From: Dissophora ornata
Taxonomy: Eukaryota > Mortierellomycota > Mortierellomycetes > Mortierellales > Mortierellaceae
Assembly: GCA_025201705.1 (NCBI GenBank)
Contig: MU616695.1
Location: 17,623 to 53,983 of the forward strand
DNA length: 36,361 bases
Direction: 5' to 3'
Position numbers and translations under genes: made by a program. Positions 6,510 through 18,744 of the stretch are shown one piece after another. The notes under the pieces were generated by a model. That model saw nothing but the letters and a program-made list of their open reading frames with translations, searched no databases and was not told the DNA's origin. Positions within the stretch are counted from its first letter, which is position 1, and each line of letters starts with the position of its first letter.

Positions 6510-9153
6510 TACGCCCCATTTCTATGTTGCAAGAGGTTCAAGGCGCAACCAGTTCCATCGCATATTTTCGGATAAGGAATCGATCCTCGCCCCAAACTCG
6601 ATTGACATACTGAGCGCTAGACCCCGCCAGCGCCCACGGCTACGTGCAGGGCCAGGTACCAAGGACCGGAAGAAAGTCGTGCGGAAGCAGCAGCAGCAGC
6701 AGAAGAAGAAGAAGAATAAGAAAAAGAGGACGAAAGGAGCCCTGCCGAAGAAAACAAAGGAAGCGGATCCATCGAACCCACGCCCCACTCATGTAACTGC
6801 AGAGAATCACCATCTTCTCAAATTTCATCTCACCAAGACCCTTGCCGTAGAGAGTATACATGCCAACATGAGACGAATGAACACGATCTCGGACGACGAA
6901 AGCAAGCTCCTTTCGGAGACGCTCTGGTCGACGGTGGTTATTCTGAACAGGATCCAGATGCACATGTACGAAGCCATTGCACTGGATATCTTCCAGCTAA
7001 TTGCTTCCTGGGATACAACAACAGACGACGTACAGAGGAAGGCCGACATCCAAGACATTCTCGACAACAAAGCCTTTTACTTTGCACTCGACACTCTATT
7101 TTGCAGTGGTCAACAAGGGCGACAGTCTCAGGCTGCTCGGGCGATGAATGCTCCCACACGCACTATAGGAACTCGGAACAGGCCTATTGTCTCACCTGCT
7201 GCCCCACAACCGCAGCCACAACCGCAACCACAGAGTGCAGCCGCCCATGCACAAAATGCCTTTGACAGTTACAAGGCATTCACCGGGTTTGTCCCATTTC
7301 GTCAACAGCAACAAGGGTTCTTCCCTTCGACAGTTTCAAGGTTGGTTGCTTTGGCTGTGTACAATGCTGTTCGGGCTCATTACTACGGCGCAAAGGTAAT
7401 AACATAGTGCAAGACGCGTGTGATGGTTCGTGTTAAGAGCAATTGACTAAGCCATTTATTATTGATAACTCTTTAGTTTCCAGATGACATGGAGCGTCCC
7501 GACGACGTCAACGCCATTGATTTCTTCTTTGAGAAGAATGCTCAACATCGCGAGTTTGCAGACTTTGCTAAGGTCAAGTTTGCACATGGCTTCGTGTTCC
7601 TGTTAGAAGCGGACCTTGCCCACATATTCTTCCCCGACGCCGAAACAAAGCCGATTATATCTCGAGAACTAGGAGCCATAATCTCCTCAGCTGCGGAAAC
7701 CGAGGTCGTCAGCAAGAAAACGGTCCTCATCGAGAAGCTGCTGTATAGACTGGACCCGGTGAAACGGTTCGACGGGTTCTGCGAAAAGGCCTCGTTTCAG
7801 AGTGACAGGCGGCGCCGGACAAAATTCAAGCTCCGAGGCACCATTTGCACGAACGGCCTCGTACTGCATCTCCTTGCTCACGATACGACAACAACGCGGC
7901 GCAGAGCCACACCTCTGCCACACCAAATCTCCAAGGGCGATGACGATGAAGACAATGAAGACGGTGATGAAGCTCTGTTTCGCGATTTTAATGAGGACTG
8001 CGAACTCGACGACGCGTTTCTTGAGAGCGGCGGGACCATTCAGATTCAGCAAAGTACAAGCCTTGTGGCAGCGGGGGATCCTGGTAAGAGGAGGCGCATC
8101 AGGGGTGTGTCTCCAGAAGCAGAAAGTTCAAAGCGACAGAGGTTCTCGACACCTCAGCCTCTACCTGCAGGCCAGGATGTGGCTACTTCATCATCCATCC
8201 CGACTCCTACGGCTAGCCCAACTTCCAGCCTAGGGACGATTGAAATCTCTAAAGCACCATCAACCGGAAGCGAGGATCAAAGATGCTGGAAAATGTGGAC
8301 GTGCGTTTCAGCACACCAAATGTTTGTCCGCCAGCAGATACCGTGGTCATTGGCATCGATCCAGGCGAGGTTTACACCATGACAACCACGAGAGTCGACC
8401 CTTTGTCCACGGAAAGAGAGTCGGTGCGCATTCACAGATCGTTCCTTTATCGCCTATACACGACCTTCAGGCGCCTCTTGGGAGAGCAGAAGGCAGTCCA
8501 CGTAATTTGCGAACTTGAGGCAAGGATACCCTTATTTGGAGTGGAAACTATCGAAGAGTATTTTACCTCGATGCACCTGGCACCACAGTAAGAATCCGCC
8601 CCCCGCGATTTTTATAGTAGTCGATGGATAGTAAGGAAGCGCTGGGACGTAAAAAAGGCTCAGCAGACGACAAATGACTATGCAATCGCAGCCTTACTCG
8701 GTCTGGCTAAGGCTTGCAGGCTGGCCCACAAGTGGTGTTTGCGATAGGACTGGTTTCGTTTGATTCGCAAGCAGGTTTACCAAGCAAGCACGGCGTACTT
8801 TAGATGTTCGTCAGCAAGGTGTGTTACGTGACTGACTAAGCAAAAAAAAAAAAAAAACGGGTCGCCATCCTCCCTTCTTCCCCCACACAGTTTCACAGTT
8901 TCACATCCTCACTTCTTTTTTTTCTCTTGACAGGCGAAATCTTCAGGGTACACTGTCATAGGAATGCACAGGTACTACACGAGTGCTCGGTGTCCCAGGG
9001 ATCAGTGTTTGGCGTTCCTGGAGAACGACAAGCGCCGGTGATAGTAGCTGTCAGATGTACTGTGGCCGGGACATCGTGGGCTCCGAGGACATTGCGACTG
9101 TGTGCCTGTCGCAAATCCAACGCCAGTGTCGACCGGCACCTTTGACCAAATAA
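6510..9153 (+). pseudogene. TnpB/Fanzor-like RuvC and zinc-ribbon protein, decayed
   Basis: Continues the gene above. Exon 2 (6510-7395) has a Lys/Gln linker (NLS-like, 6660-6760) and a helical region; an 81-nt intron (7396-7476) joins in phase to exon 3. Exon 3 has KFKLRGTICTNGLVLHLLA, comparable to the DG..V segment before RuvC in TnpB, then an acidic linker. A one-base loss in an A-run near 8281 breaks the frame. After it come RuvC-I (VVIGIDPGEVYT, Asp at 8358) and RuvC-II (VHVICELEAR, Glu at 8511). Further on are WDVKKAQ, VVFAIGLVSFDSQAGLPSKH (another frame, with a stop), an intron (8819-8933), GYTVIGMHRYYTSARCPRDQC (half a zinc ribbon), a frameshift near 9035 and YCGRDIVGSEDIA (RuvC-III Asp at 9070). 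These motifs occur in TnpB/Fanzor order. At least four lesions make the 3' half nonfunctional. The family assignment is motif-based. Confidence 0.6.
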
Positions 9154-9197
9154 TGTGCGTCTTTCCTTTTTGGTATTACGAATGCTCACGTGTACAA

Positions 9198-9203
9198 TTT
9201 ATT
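9198..9203 (-). terminator. Polyadenylation signal of the LSB5-like gene
   Basis: AATAAA on the minus strand about 50 bases after the stop codon of the VHS-GAT gene. Confidence 0.5.
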
Positions 9204-9253
9204 GATTGGGCAATAAAGAAAATTTGCCGTTCCCACCCTCGGGACACGCTTGT

Positions 9254-11716
9254 TCACGGCAGGACAGACACAGGCACCGTGATGGTGTTGCTTGCTGCTT
9301 GGCTAGATCCACCACTTCCCTGCTGCTGCTCGTGCAGCAGTCGCTGCTCATTCTTCAAAGCATCGAGTTGCTCCTGCTCCAGCTGCTGCTGCCTAAAGTA
9401 TGCAGAAGCGTCAAAGATCTTGTCCTGATTATCTGTCCGCTTGCTGTGGGATGAAAAAAGGTCATGAGTTAGATAGATATTGCACCCTGCTACGCCAACC
9501 ACGCTTAAAACGATGAAGACATACCCCATCTTGACTGCCGCTGCAACATCGGCAGGCCCTGTCACGAAGTATTGCTCATTTGCAAATGGGTCTGCGGCGG
9601 ACTGTGACGTAGGCGCAGATGATACGGAATAACCAGCGACACCCTTGCCGTTTCCAACCGACATGCCATTGCCATTGCTGTGGGTATGACCATTTCCAAT
9701 GCCATTTCCAACACCGACACCCACGCCCACACCGTCACCATCATGGAATGACATCAAATCGTGTGTGGGGCTGAGCTGGCCATTGGGCGAGGCCTCACGC
9801 GATCGGTTGGGTATAACATCAACCAACTCTGACGCCTTCGTAACCTTGCTCAGGTGTTGACGCTCCATCATTTGATTGTACGCCGTAAATGCTTGGACGA
9901 GCTCCTGATTACAAGCCAAAAGCGATGCTAAACATTCAATACGAAGAACGTGTGAGCACAGAGTATACGTGCCAGTGTTGATGAATCTAACGCCCAAGGC
10001 TGATGCAAAGCTCGAACTTACTCAGCCACTGCTCGTTCGGTGTCGCTGACTCAGTCATTTCCGACAGATATTGCTGAATTCCGCGTTGAAGTGTCAAGCA
10101 CTTTGAGTGGAATTCCTGTATTTTCCAAGCAAAGATGATCATTCGTCAGTGACACAGTCTGCCATGCAGTCATGGAACATCTTTGACGTCATGAATAAAA
10201 TCTGATCACCGCGTGGCCAGGCCGCGCGGCAGGCTTTAACCGTACCCTAATCAACTCATTCTCCTCGATAGCCTCCAACTCTGGATCAGCAAACGAGACG
10301 GCCTCGATCAACATATGTGCGTTGTTTCTTGCGAGTTCGATATCTTGTGCCATCTGTCTCATTTGCTAATGCGACATATGCAAAAATATGACAGTTATTG
10401 TGAGTTTCAGATGCCTTCAAAGCAAAGGTTATCTCGATACGCACGACGGAGCGCTTTTGTAATACCTGCTCTGGCGTGATGGGTGCTCGCGGCGGAGACG
10501 GCGCGCCCTGCCGTGCGGCATTCTGCTGTATTAAAGGAGGGTATGATTTCAATTATTAGCAAATAGTGCCAGGCAGGGTCTCCTCAGCTTCCCCTGTGCT
10601 TTCCACTTTTTGATGGCGTTGACATACCGATCTGGGGGTGTTGTTCTTGACCAGCGAGTGGTAGAGCTGTGGGATGATAGCAAGGCCAGGGTCGGTAGAA
10701 AATGTAGTTGCCCAATCGTCCAGCCTCTCCATGAGGCGAATCTTGACATTGGCATCAGTAGCCTAAAACGTCCAGTTACAGACGTGGACAAAGCAAAATC
10801 AGTCATAGGTATTAATACACCTGCCAAGATCTACAGTCATCCGGTAACTGTGGCACTTTTGCCGCTCGACGATATTGGAATGGTTGCATTGTCAAGCGTG
10901 ATAGTGTTTCATACATCTGCGATGACCACGGCCTCGATATCCTCCGCAAACTTGGCAGTTGCCAATTGGACTGTGAGCAATCGCACACGAGGTAGAATAA
11001 ATTCATGTATCAGTAATGGGCATTGTGTTTGGGACATCCATGCATGGATAGCAGATGCTGCGTCGCCTACCCTTGAACTTTGAGCCACAACCATCAACCA
11101 TGGCTTGGATTAACTAGAATGGCACGCGCGAAAAAACCGGCATTTAGCAAGCGCAGTTATTTCAAACAGCAGAGAGCACACAATCGGATATTTCTTTATC
11201 CAACTCACTGTGATGGCATTCATCTGCTGCTGAGGCCGTCCTAGTCGCAGCTTCTTTCGCAACGCTTTTGCAGCCTCTTTGGCACTGCAACGTTTCAGAA
11301 TTCCCGTTGATTGGATACGAGGGCGAGTGGCGGCGGTACATAATGCATGGAAAAAGAGTAATTGGAGTGATATCCAGCACGGAATTAAGGAACATGGTGT
11401 GAGTTCTCTTTCTGTGAGTCGCATCCTGGTTGTGCGCAGACGGGTGCGTACCGGTCCTTGCTGGTACGGTATTTTACTTACCCGTCGTCCTTCGCATTGA
11501 CAGTCTCGCATAGGGTAGAGACAGCCTCCCAGTTGGTGATAGTGGCCGCGCTTGTGATGCCATCTGTTCAAGAGTCCATGAAGAAAAGGAGTCAAAAGGT
11601 TGTCAATGCCACTGCTGCTGGTGCTATTGCGATGGCGAGGATGGATAGACATGGTGGTGGCGATGGGTGTTACCGATTTGGCTGGTGATGACCGATTGCT
11701 TTGAGAACAGTCCCAT
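9254..11716 (-). CDS. LSB5: VHS-GAT domain protein, Lsb5-like
   Basis: Endocytic/ubiquitin-sorting adaptor; yeast Lsb5 links Las17/WASP and Arf3 at cortical actin patches. Twelve exons keep phase and sum to 439 codons: 11716-11674, 11563-11482, 11284-11209, 11113-11071, 10970-10915, 10847-10821, 10762-10628, 10525-10466, 10353-10246, 10115-10022, 9927-9525 and 9443-9254. Residues about 15-154 form a VHS domain (ITNWEAVSTLCETVNAKDDG; ALRKKL..GRPQQQMNAIT; CGSKFK; IRLMERLDDWA). Residues about 175-245 form a GAT three-helix region (MAQDIELARNNAHMLIEAV; FHSKCLTLQRGIQQYL). A Gly/Val/Asn-rich linker (VGVGVGVGNGIGNG) and a Gln-rich coiled tail follow. There is no GAE, SH3, FYVE or UIM domain, which argues against Gga, Hse1 or Vps27. 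The 27-nt exon is the least certain. Confidence 0.8.
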
Positions 11717-11815
11717 GGTTCGCGAGCAAGCTCTGTGGTTTCTAGAGAAGTGTGGTGGAGCTGAGGCGGAGGGGGGGATAGCAAGCCCGACGAGGTTATA
11801 GTAGTACTACAAGGA

Positions 11816-11935
11816 TGAGAGCGAGAGCGAGAGTTTATGTGTGTACGAGAGAAGAAAGAGAAGAGTGAAAGAGAGAGAAGAGAGAGAAGAGAGAGAAGAG
11901 AGAGCTCAGAAGCGAAAGGAGGGAGAGCAGGTCTT
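11816..11935. repeat. GA-rich low-complexity tract
   Basis: Purine tract dominated by GAGA and GAGAGAAGA units, just upstream of the LSB5-like gene; on that gene's strand it is a CT-rich promoter or 5'-UTR tract, common in fungal promoters. Confidence 0.7.
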
Positions 11936-12494
11936 TTTCTTCTTCATTGTGCTGTTTCCAGTTAGACGTTGAACATGCTCTTGGTTGTTGGCTGTTGCCG
12001 CCCTCGTCGTGTCATGTGATGGCTGGCACTTTCCTCTTTCTTCTTTCACACTCAACGTTACTGCTCATCTTTATTCCATGTGGGCTGTGGGAACCATCCA
12101 GTCTTGGCAGTTCACTGCTCATCCTCGGTGGCGATGTGCGTATCGTCTCTCCCTTTCTCACTCCGAACACTACTGCGGTGTTGTACGATCGGTGATCATA
12201 CCCCTCGATTACCGCAATCACCCTCTATCCTTCCTGACACACCCACATACTCAACATGGTCCATGTCCCTGACTGTGGAGGCAGGAGAGCAAGCCAAAAC
12301 AAAATTGATCGGGAAACAACCTGACGCAGCTCGCATGAAAAGGAACGAGGTCATTTTTGAGTTCGCATTGGTGGCAAAATACGGTTGCACAAATTGTACA
12401 TTACCCAAACAGCCTAGACAACGCTGATGTGGCCTCCAAACAGGTTTTAATTATTTACATTTTTTAATGTATTGTATTATACAATTGCAATAGT
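11936..12494. other. Intergenic region between LSB5-like 5' end and TRM8 3' end
   Basis: Open frames on both strands here (for example 11947-12272 plus) show no domain and overlap each other. The AT-rich stretch 12445-12490 is the likely TRM8 3' UTR. No gene supported. Confidence 0.5.
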
Positions 12495-13913
<1,419 letters not shown>

Positions 13914-14282
13914 GATGTGCTGCTGTCTTGTTGTCGAGCGAATGCAACGAGAAGGGATGAAAAAAAAAAGTGATCTGGTATTGCCTTGAGTGGACATAAA
14001 CAGAACTCAGCCACCAAAAGTGTCTGTTAGCATGAGGCAGGAAACGATTGGAGAGCATTTCGCGTTTAGCATCCTTAATCCCTAGTTTTTAGTTTTTTTT
14101 CTGACATCACTCCCATTGCTAACGAATCTTCGCAAGGTGAGGGAGGCGCGGGATTTACTTCGGGCGCATGGACGCCGCACAGTTTCATTCACAGAGACTG
14201 TCCGCCTGCTCCTTTATCGCCACCAACTTTCAATGTTAACACGCCCAGCTCTGTCACTACTTGCAGCCGACATAGCAGCACG
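13914..14282. promoter_or_regulatory. Shared promoter region, TRM8 and EAF3
   Basis: The two housekeeping genes start head to head here, so this interval must hold both promoters. A CT-rich tract lies near each start (13935-13975 on minus; 14195-14240 on plus). There is no TATA box next to either start. Whether expression is coordinated cannot be read from the sequence. Confidence 0.55.
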
Positions 14283-15724
14283 ATGACCAACAAAAGGCAA
14301 ATGACCTTTGAGGCCAATGAAACAGTTCTCTGCTTTCATGGCCCATTACTATACGAGGCCAAGGTACGAATGTCGAGGCGAGACATGGAACATCAGGTGG
14401 CAGAGGCACGCGACACAAACGGCTCATTTGTAAGGTTGAACCTTGACACCACAATAGATTCTGAAAACAGACTGGAGAAGCCTCGACCCGCCACACGGTG
14501 AAGAAGGCCCTGTATATCTAGTTCACTATCGCGGCTGGAAGCAAACGTAAGCTACACTGCGCCAATTTCGCGACTTATGCCTGTCTCACCCATGGCAGCC
14601 TGCAATAGCATATTCCTAACAGCAGTTGAACTTGGTTATACGTAGATGGGACGAATGGGTCCCAGAGTCGAGGGCACTGAAGTGGAACGAGGCGAACCTC
14701 GCAAAGCAAGCAAGCTTGAAAGAGTCATATCCTGGCAAAAAGAAGACAGTTCCAAAGACGTCAGGATCAACAGAAAGTTCAGAGAGAGGAAAGAAGCGCG
14801 CCAAGGACACGAGTGTGGACAAGGAGGAGGATTTTCAAAAGCGGCCCGAGATTAAAGTGCCGATACCCGACTCATTGAAGGCACAACTCGTGGATGAGTG
14901 GGAAAATATCACAAAAAATCAACAGGTATTGGAAAGCACCTTTGATATGGACTTCATGCGACAACCGCAAACACTCAACGCTGACTCGTTATTTATTTTG
15001 GCTTGCGAACGATAGTTGGTCCCATTGCCAAGGACGCCAAATGTTGTGCAGATCCTAGATATGTATAGAGACTCGAAGAAGGACAAGAAAGCGTATGTGT
15101 ACTTGGAAATGACGATATGCAAGGACGTCATGAATAGGCCTTCATTCAGCTTACAGAGTATATCTTTTCATTTTACCGGAACATGTTGAACAACTAGTAA
15201 GAACGACGAAATTTTTCAGGAAGTGCTGGCAGGAATCAAGACATATTTTGACAAGTGTCTTGGCAACATGCTTCTCTACCGGTTTGAACGCCAGCAGTAC
15301 GTGGACATCAGGAAAAAGAACACTGGCAAGGAAGATTCAGAGATCTACGGAGGAGAACATCTGCTTCGGCTTTTTGGTGAGTTATTAAATTCTTGAAAAA
15401 ACGCCTTTCGGTGTTTTATAAATACGTCCGAGACCTAACCAAATCTAATTGTCATAATATTTTACAAAGTGCAATTTCCCATGCTGATCGCCCACACCGA
15501 GATGGACCACGACTCAATTAACGCCCTCCGAGAAAACCTGGTCGATATGCTCAAGTATGTGGCGCATTATGGTCTGACCTTGCAGGAGCGTCGATCGTTT
15601 CTAACCGGTTTCAAACTATTACGTCTTTCTAACCAATAGGTGGATGCAGAAGAACTCCAAGGAGTTGATACTCACAGAATACGAGAACGCCAGCCCTGCC
15701 TACCAGTCAATCGTCAAGTCATGA
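14283..15724 (+). CDS. EAF3: Chromatin protein Eaf3/MRG15 (chromodomain plus MRG domain)
   Basis: Reads methylated H3K36 and is a subunit of the NuA4 acetyltransferase and Rpd3S deacetylase in yeast. Seven exons in phase sum to 292 codons: 14283-14363, 14458-14546, 14646-14925, 15016-15092, 15198-15376, 15470-15554 and 15640-15724. The chromodomain occupies about residues 10-75 (ETVLCFHGPLLYEAKILKT; VYLVHYRGWKQTWDEWV), with the aromatic YRGW and WDEW residues in place. A basic Lys/Ser linker follows, then the MRG domain from about residue 125 (PEIKVPIPDSLKAQLVDEWE; LVPLPRTPNVVQIL; NMLLYRFERQQY; YGGEHLLRLFVQFP; YQSIVKS at the C-terminus). The length is somewhat below yeast Eaf3 (401 aa) and near metazoan MRG15. 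An AATAAA lies at 15772. Confidence 0.93.
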
Positions 15725-15849
15725 AACATGGTGCGCCACAAGAATAGCAAGATCGTACAGGTCATCCCTCAAATAAAAACTCGCCAACAGGCTGCAATCA
15801 CTGGCCTTTCGGAGAGTGATAACTGCGGAGTCTCTGGGATGGTTTTTTT

Positions 15850-16755
15850 TAAGACTGTCCCTTGACCCTTTTTAAACACGCGTTACAAAACAAGCCGGTT
15901 GTTGTAGCACGTGGCTTTAAGTGGCACATAGATCAGTAAACTGCTTAAAGTTCATATTTCCGGTGCCTATTCACGTTATATTTATATCTCACGCGACCCT
16001 CCGTAGTTTCCCCGAAGTTTTACATGATCACAACTAGTCTTTCGTTCTAGCGAAAGTTCTTCGGGAATTGTATGAAAGGCGATCTTTCAATTACTACAGC
16101 CAAACCCTATTTTTCTACGATGTCCTCAATCCACTCTCTTACTCAAATCTTATGAGACCACCAAAAAAAAAAAAAAAACAAAAAAAAAAAAAAAAAAACA
16201 CAAAAACAAAAAAAAAAACACAAAAACAAAAAAAAGTGGCGATCCTTCTTATTTGACCCATGATACATGAAGCGGTGCCCCTATCAGAAGCATTTGGACT
16301 TGCCTTGTAACGTTGAACAGCGGTACTCTAGAAGCATGTTTTTGCGGTGCTGTGAAAATAGAGCATCCGAGCTTTGAACATGCGGCTATGTTACCATAGG
16401 CCTGTGTGCTGTGCCTAAATTACACGAGCACAACTATCACGCTGTCATAGATATGGTGAAGCTGGGTTGTTATCCCCACCTCTTCATTCTCTGAGGTGTC
16501 AATTGGCGTTTTCTGCTTGCGATCTCTATCAACAACGAGTCTTGATCTGCTGATGTTGCTTCTTTAGTTACTTTTCCTGCTCATGGTTCACACCAGCCAT
16601 CCTCTTCAACTTTGGCCAGTTCACTATGACTGCGACATCTTCCTAATATCTAATTCTTTAACCTTTCCAACCTTCTACCAAGAGATCTACTGCTACCACT
16701 ACTACTAACACTACCACTACCACTACTACTATCATCATGACTATCGTCGCTCTGA
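15850..16755. other. Gene-poor stretch with A-rich and trinucleotide tracts
   Basis: Contains an imperfect A-rich array at about 16163-16235 (A-runs separated by single C, with (CACAAAAACAAAA)-like units) and an (ACT/ACC)n tract at about 16694-16738. A 62-codon open frame across the A-rich array is a composition artefact. Nothing else recognised. Confidence 0.55.
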
Positions 16756-17880
16756 CTAGAGAGACTCAATTCCAAGCATGAGTACCGGAACACTATGTCC
16801 AGATAAACGATCACCACATTCAACTAAGCTCATAGGCATCTTCGCCTCTCCTTCCAGATCGTGGTCATCATGATTCAACCACAAATACTCCAATCGCGTT
16901 ATTCTTCAATTATGCGCCAATGCCTGCCGTTGCAGCTCAGCTCCAACTTGAACCATCCCATCGTGCAACAGACTCGCCAATGGCCACCGGCCAGAACCCT
17001 CTTTAGAATCTAATCGCGAGATATTGGAAATAATAACTTTCAGCGAGCAGAGTATATCGCGACAGACCCAAGAAGAGGTAGTAATGTCGCAGGGGCTGAG
17101 ATAAACATTGATAAGGAACTGGATTTCGCCGTCTGTAATTGCCTCTAGATGTTGAAGGGTTCTGCATTTGCTGAGCAGTCGTTAGAGGTGAAAGCTTCGG
17201 AAACCGCTAGAACCCTCAACAGTAAGGTATTCGAGTAGGCTGCATTTCCCGATAATCGCATTGCTGGTGAACGCCAAAGTAGAACGAATAAGTAATGTGT
17301 ATGTGGACAAGGAGCCAGCTTTCACAGGTGAAAGGATTAGGCGGGTGGTATTGGCGTCGCGGAAGCTGTCGCCGTTGAGGCTGTCGTCAGCGCGGTTGAG
17401 AGTGAACTCCTGGAGGGATAGACAAACCCACTACAGCAGAGCTGAGGTACTCGGAGGGAGGGGGATTCGAGATAGCGGCAGCGGCGGAGAAAGGGGTCTA
17501 GAGTGCAGTGGCATGACCGCCATGTCGCCGTGTAGGACTTGGGTGTTGACTGCCAATAAAGATTCTCCTCTGCCACTGTTCATTTCTCTTCTACTTTTTC
17601 ACCTTCTCTCCCGTATTGGGGAAGTAAAGCGAATTCCAAGGAGAACATCTCAATGGTTGGCGGCAAGTTCTCTAGCAGGGACCTCAAACATCCCGCAGGA
17701 TCTCATATGCTCGTATCTACCTTCAAGTTCAAGATCTTCAGTCTCCTTAAACAACGGAACCGTATTCTCGCAACGCGCTCATCGGGCAACATAAAGCCTT
17801 TTGTCCGCAGCGTCTCAAGATTAGGAATGTACTCAGTGATCAAGATTAAGTATTATTCCAAAGGTATGTCCATCGTCGAA
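16756..17880 (-). pseudogene. Decayed leucine-rich-repeat (F-box/LRR-type) protein
   Basis: Minus-strand translation is coherent but broken. The best stretch (about 17270-16756) reads NAIIGKCSLLEYLTVEG, then stop, LLSKCRTLQHLEAITD, VCRDILCSLKVIISNIS, stop, ITRLEYLWLNHDDHDLEGEA, with Leu spacing of degenerate LRRs. Upstream, in shifting frames, are EYIPNLETLRTKGFMLPDE, CLRRLKILNLKVDTSI and LENLPPTIEMFSLEF. This style (hydrophobic L..L.L repeats with a 'SKC..L..L' cap) resembles the large F-box/LRR families of early-diverging fungi, but the F-box itself was not found. Several stops and frameshifts exclude function. Confidence 0.5.
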
Positions 17881-18744
17881 GTGGGGCGTGGGGTTGGTAG
17901 TGGTATTGGCGTGAGTGTTGATGGCACTACTGAACCGAAGAGTATGAATAACCTTCCAACCGCCTATGGCAATAGCAGTGGCACTGGCGCTGACATGGCA
18001 CCAAAACTGCCTCCAAATCCACTTCGAAATCCACTTTCAGACCCAAATGTCGACACTTATCCCCGAATTGGCATTATTGACCCCAGGAGGAGGAAGAGTT
18101 GAACAAGAGGAGTCGGAACCCTGAATACGCACTTCCAGGGAAACTCAAAACTCTTCAATAGCTCCCAACAGTAGAAGCTTTACTCAATTATCCTGCGTTA
18201 GAATTGACAAAATCTTTTGATGTGATCGCTCAGTTGTAGAAATGGCCTTTAGATGCTGTAGGACCATGCGCGAAAAGACCGGACATTCTTCAGAAGCTCC
18301 CAGTGAACTCAACAAGGCGCTATGCAGAGTACACCGCGGGCAAGTCACAAGCCATGGTACCCCAAATATTGGGCAGAACAAACTCCCACAAGAGGGACAA
18401 TACATCAAAGGTGATAGAGAGACACCTCCAAAAAAGAACAGCACACAAGCGGTTAGTTCTGGAGAGCTTGCCAGACTTGAGATTTAGAATAAAGCCGTTC
18501 CAATCCTAGTGCAGCATGAAGGCTTTTTACCCCAAAGAACAAAACGTCTAAGGCGCACCTCCTATAGGTCAGCTTACATTGGCGAAGTAATAGTTCTCAA
18601 TGACACATTAAGGGCTGCGAATATGCTGATTTCCGAATTGCTCTGGAGAGTCTAGCGTACGCGCAAGCAGATCACTCTAGACACAGACACGGCCACATCC
18701 AAGAATCTACTGGCATCTTTCTAGGTCCCTGCTTCCACAGTCAA
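17881..18744. other. Intergenic, possibly the N-terminal ruin of the LRR gene and LINE 5' sequence
   Basis: Open frames at 17653-18102 (plus) and 18184-18487 (both strands) show no motif. 18600-18744 may belong to the LINE remnant that follows (short Leu/Ala/Arg-rich phrases such as YADFRIALESLAYAQADHS), but the frame is broken and this is not firm. Confidence 0.35.

Noticed and set aside
9450..9524. Apparent membrane segment in the LSB5-like protein (VFIVLSVVGVAGCNIYL)
   Set aside because: It is the translation of an intron (GTATGT donor at 9524, CTAAC branch, CACAG acceptor at 9444) that happens to stay open. Splicing removes it in phase.
16068..16256. 62-codon Lys-rich open frame
   Set aside because: Pure consequence of the A-rich tract; no other coding sign.
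17653..18102. 149-codon plus-strand frame with Gly-rich stretch
   Set aside because: Overlaps the antisense LRR pseudogene, whose translation is more coherent; the Gly run reflects low complexity.
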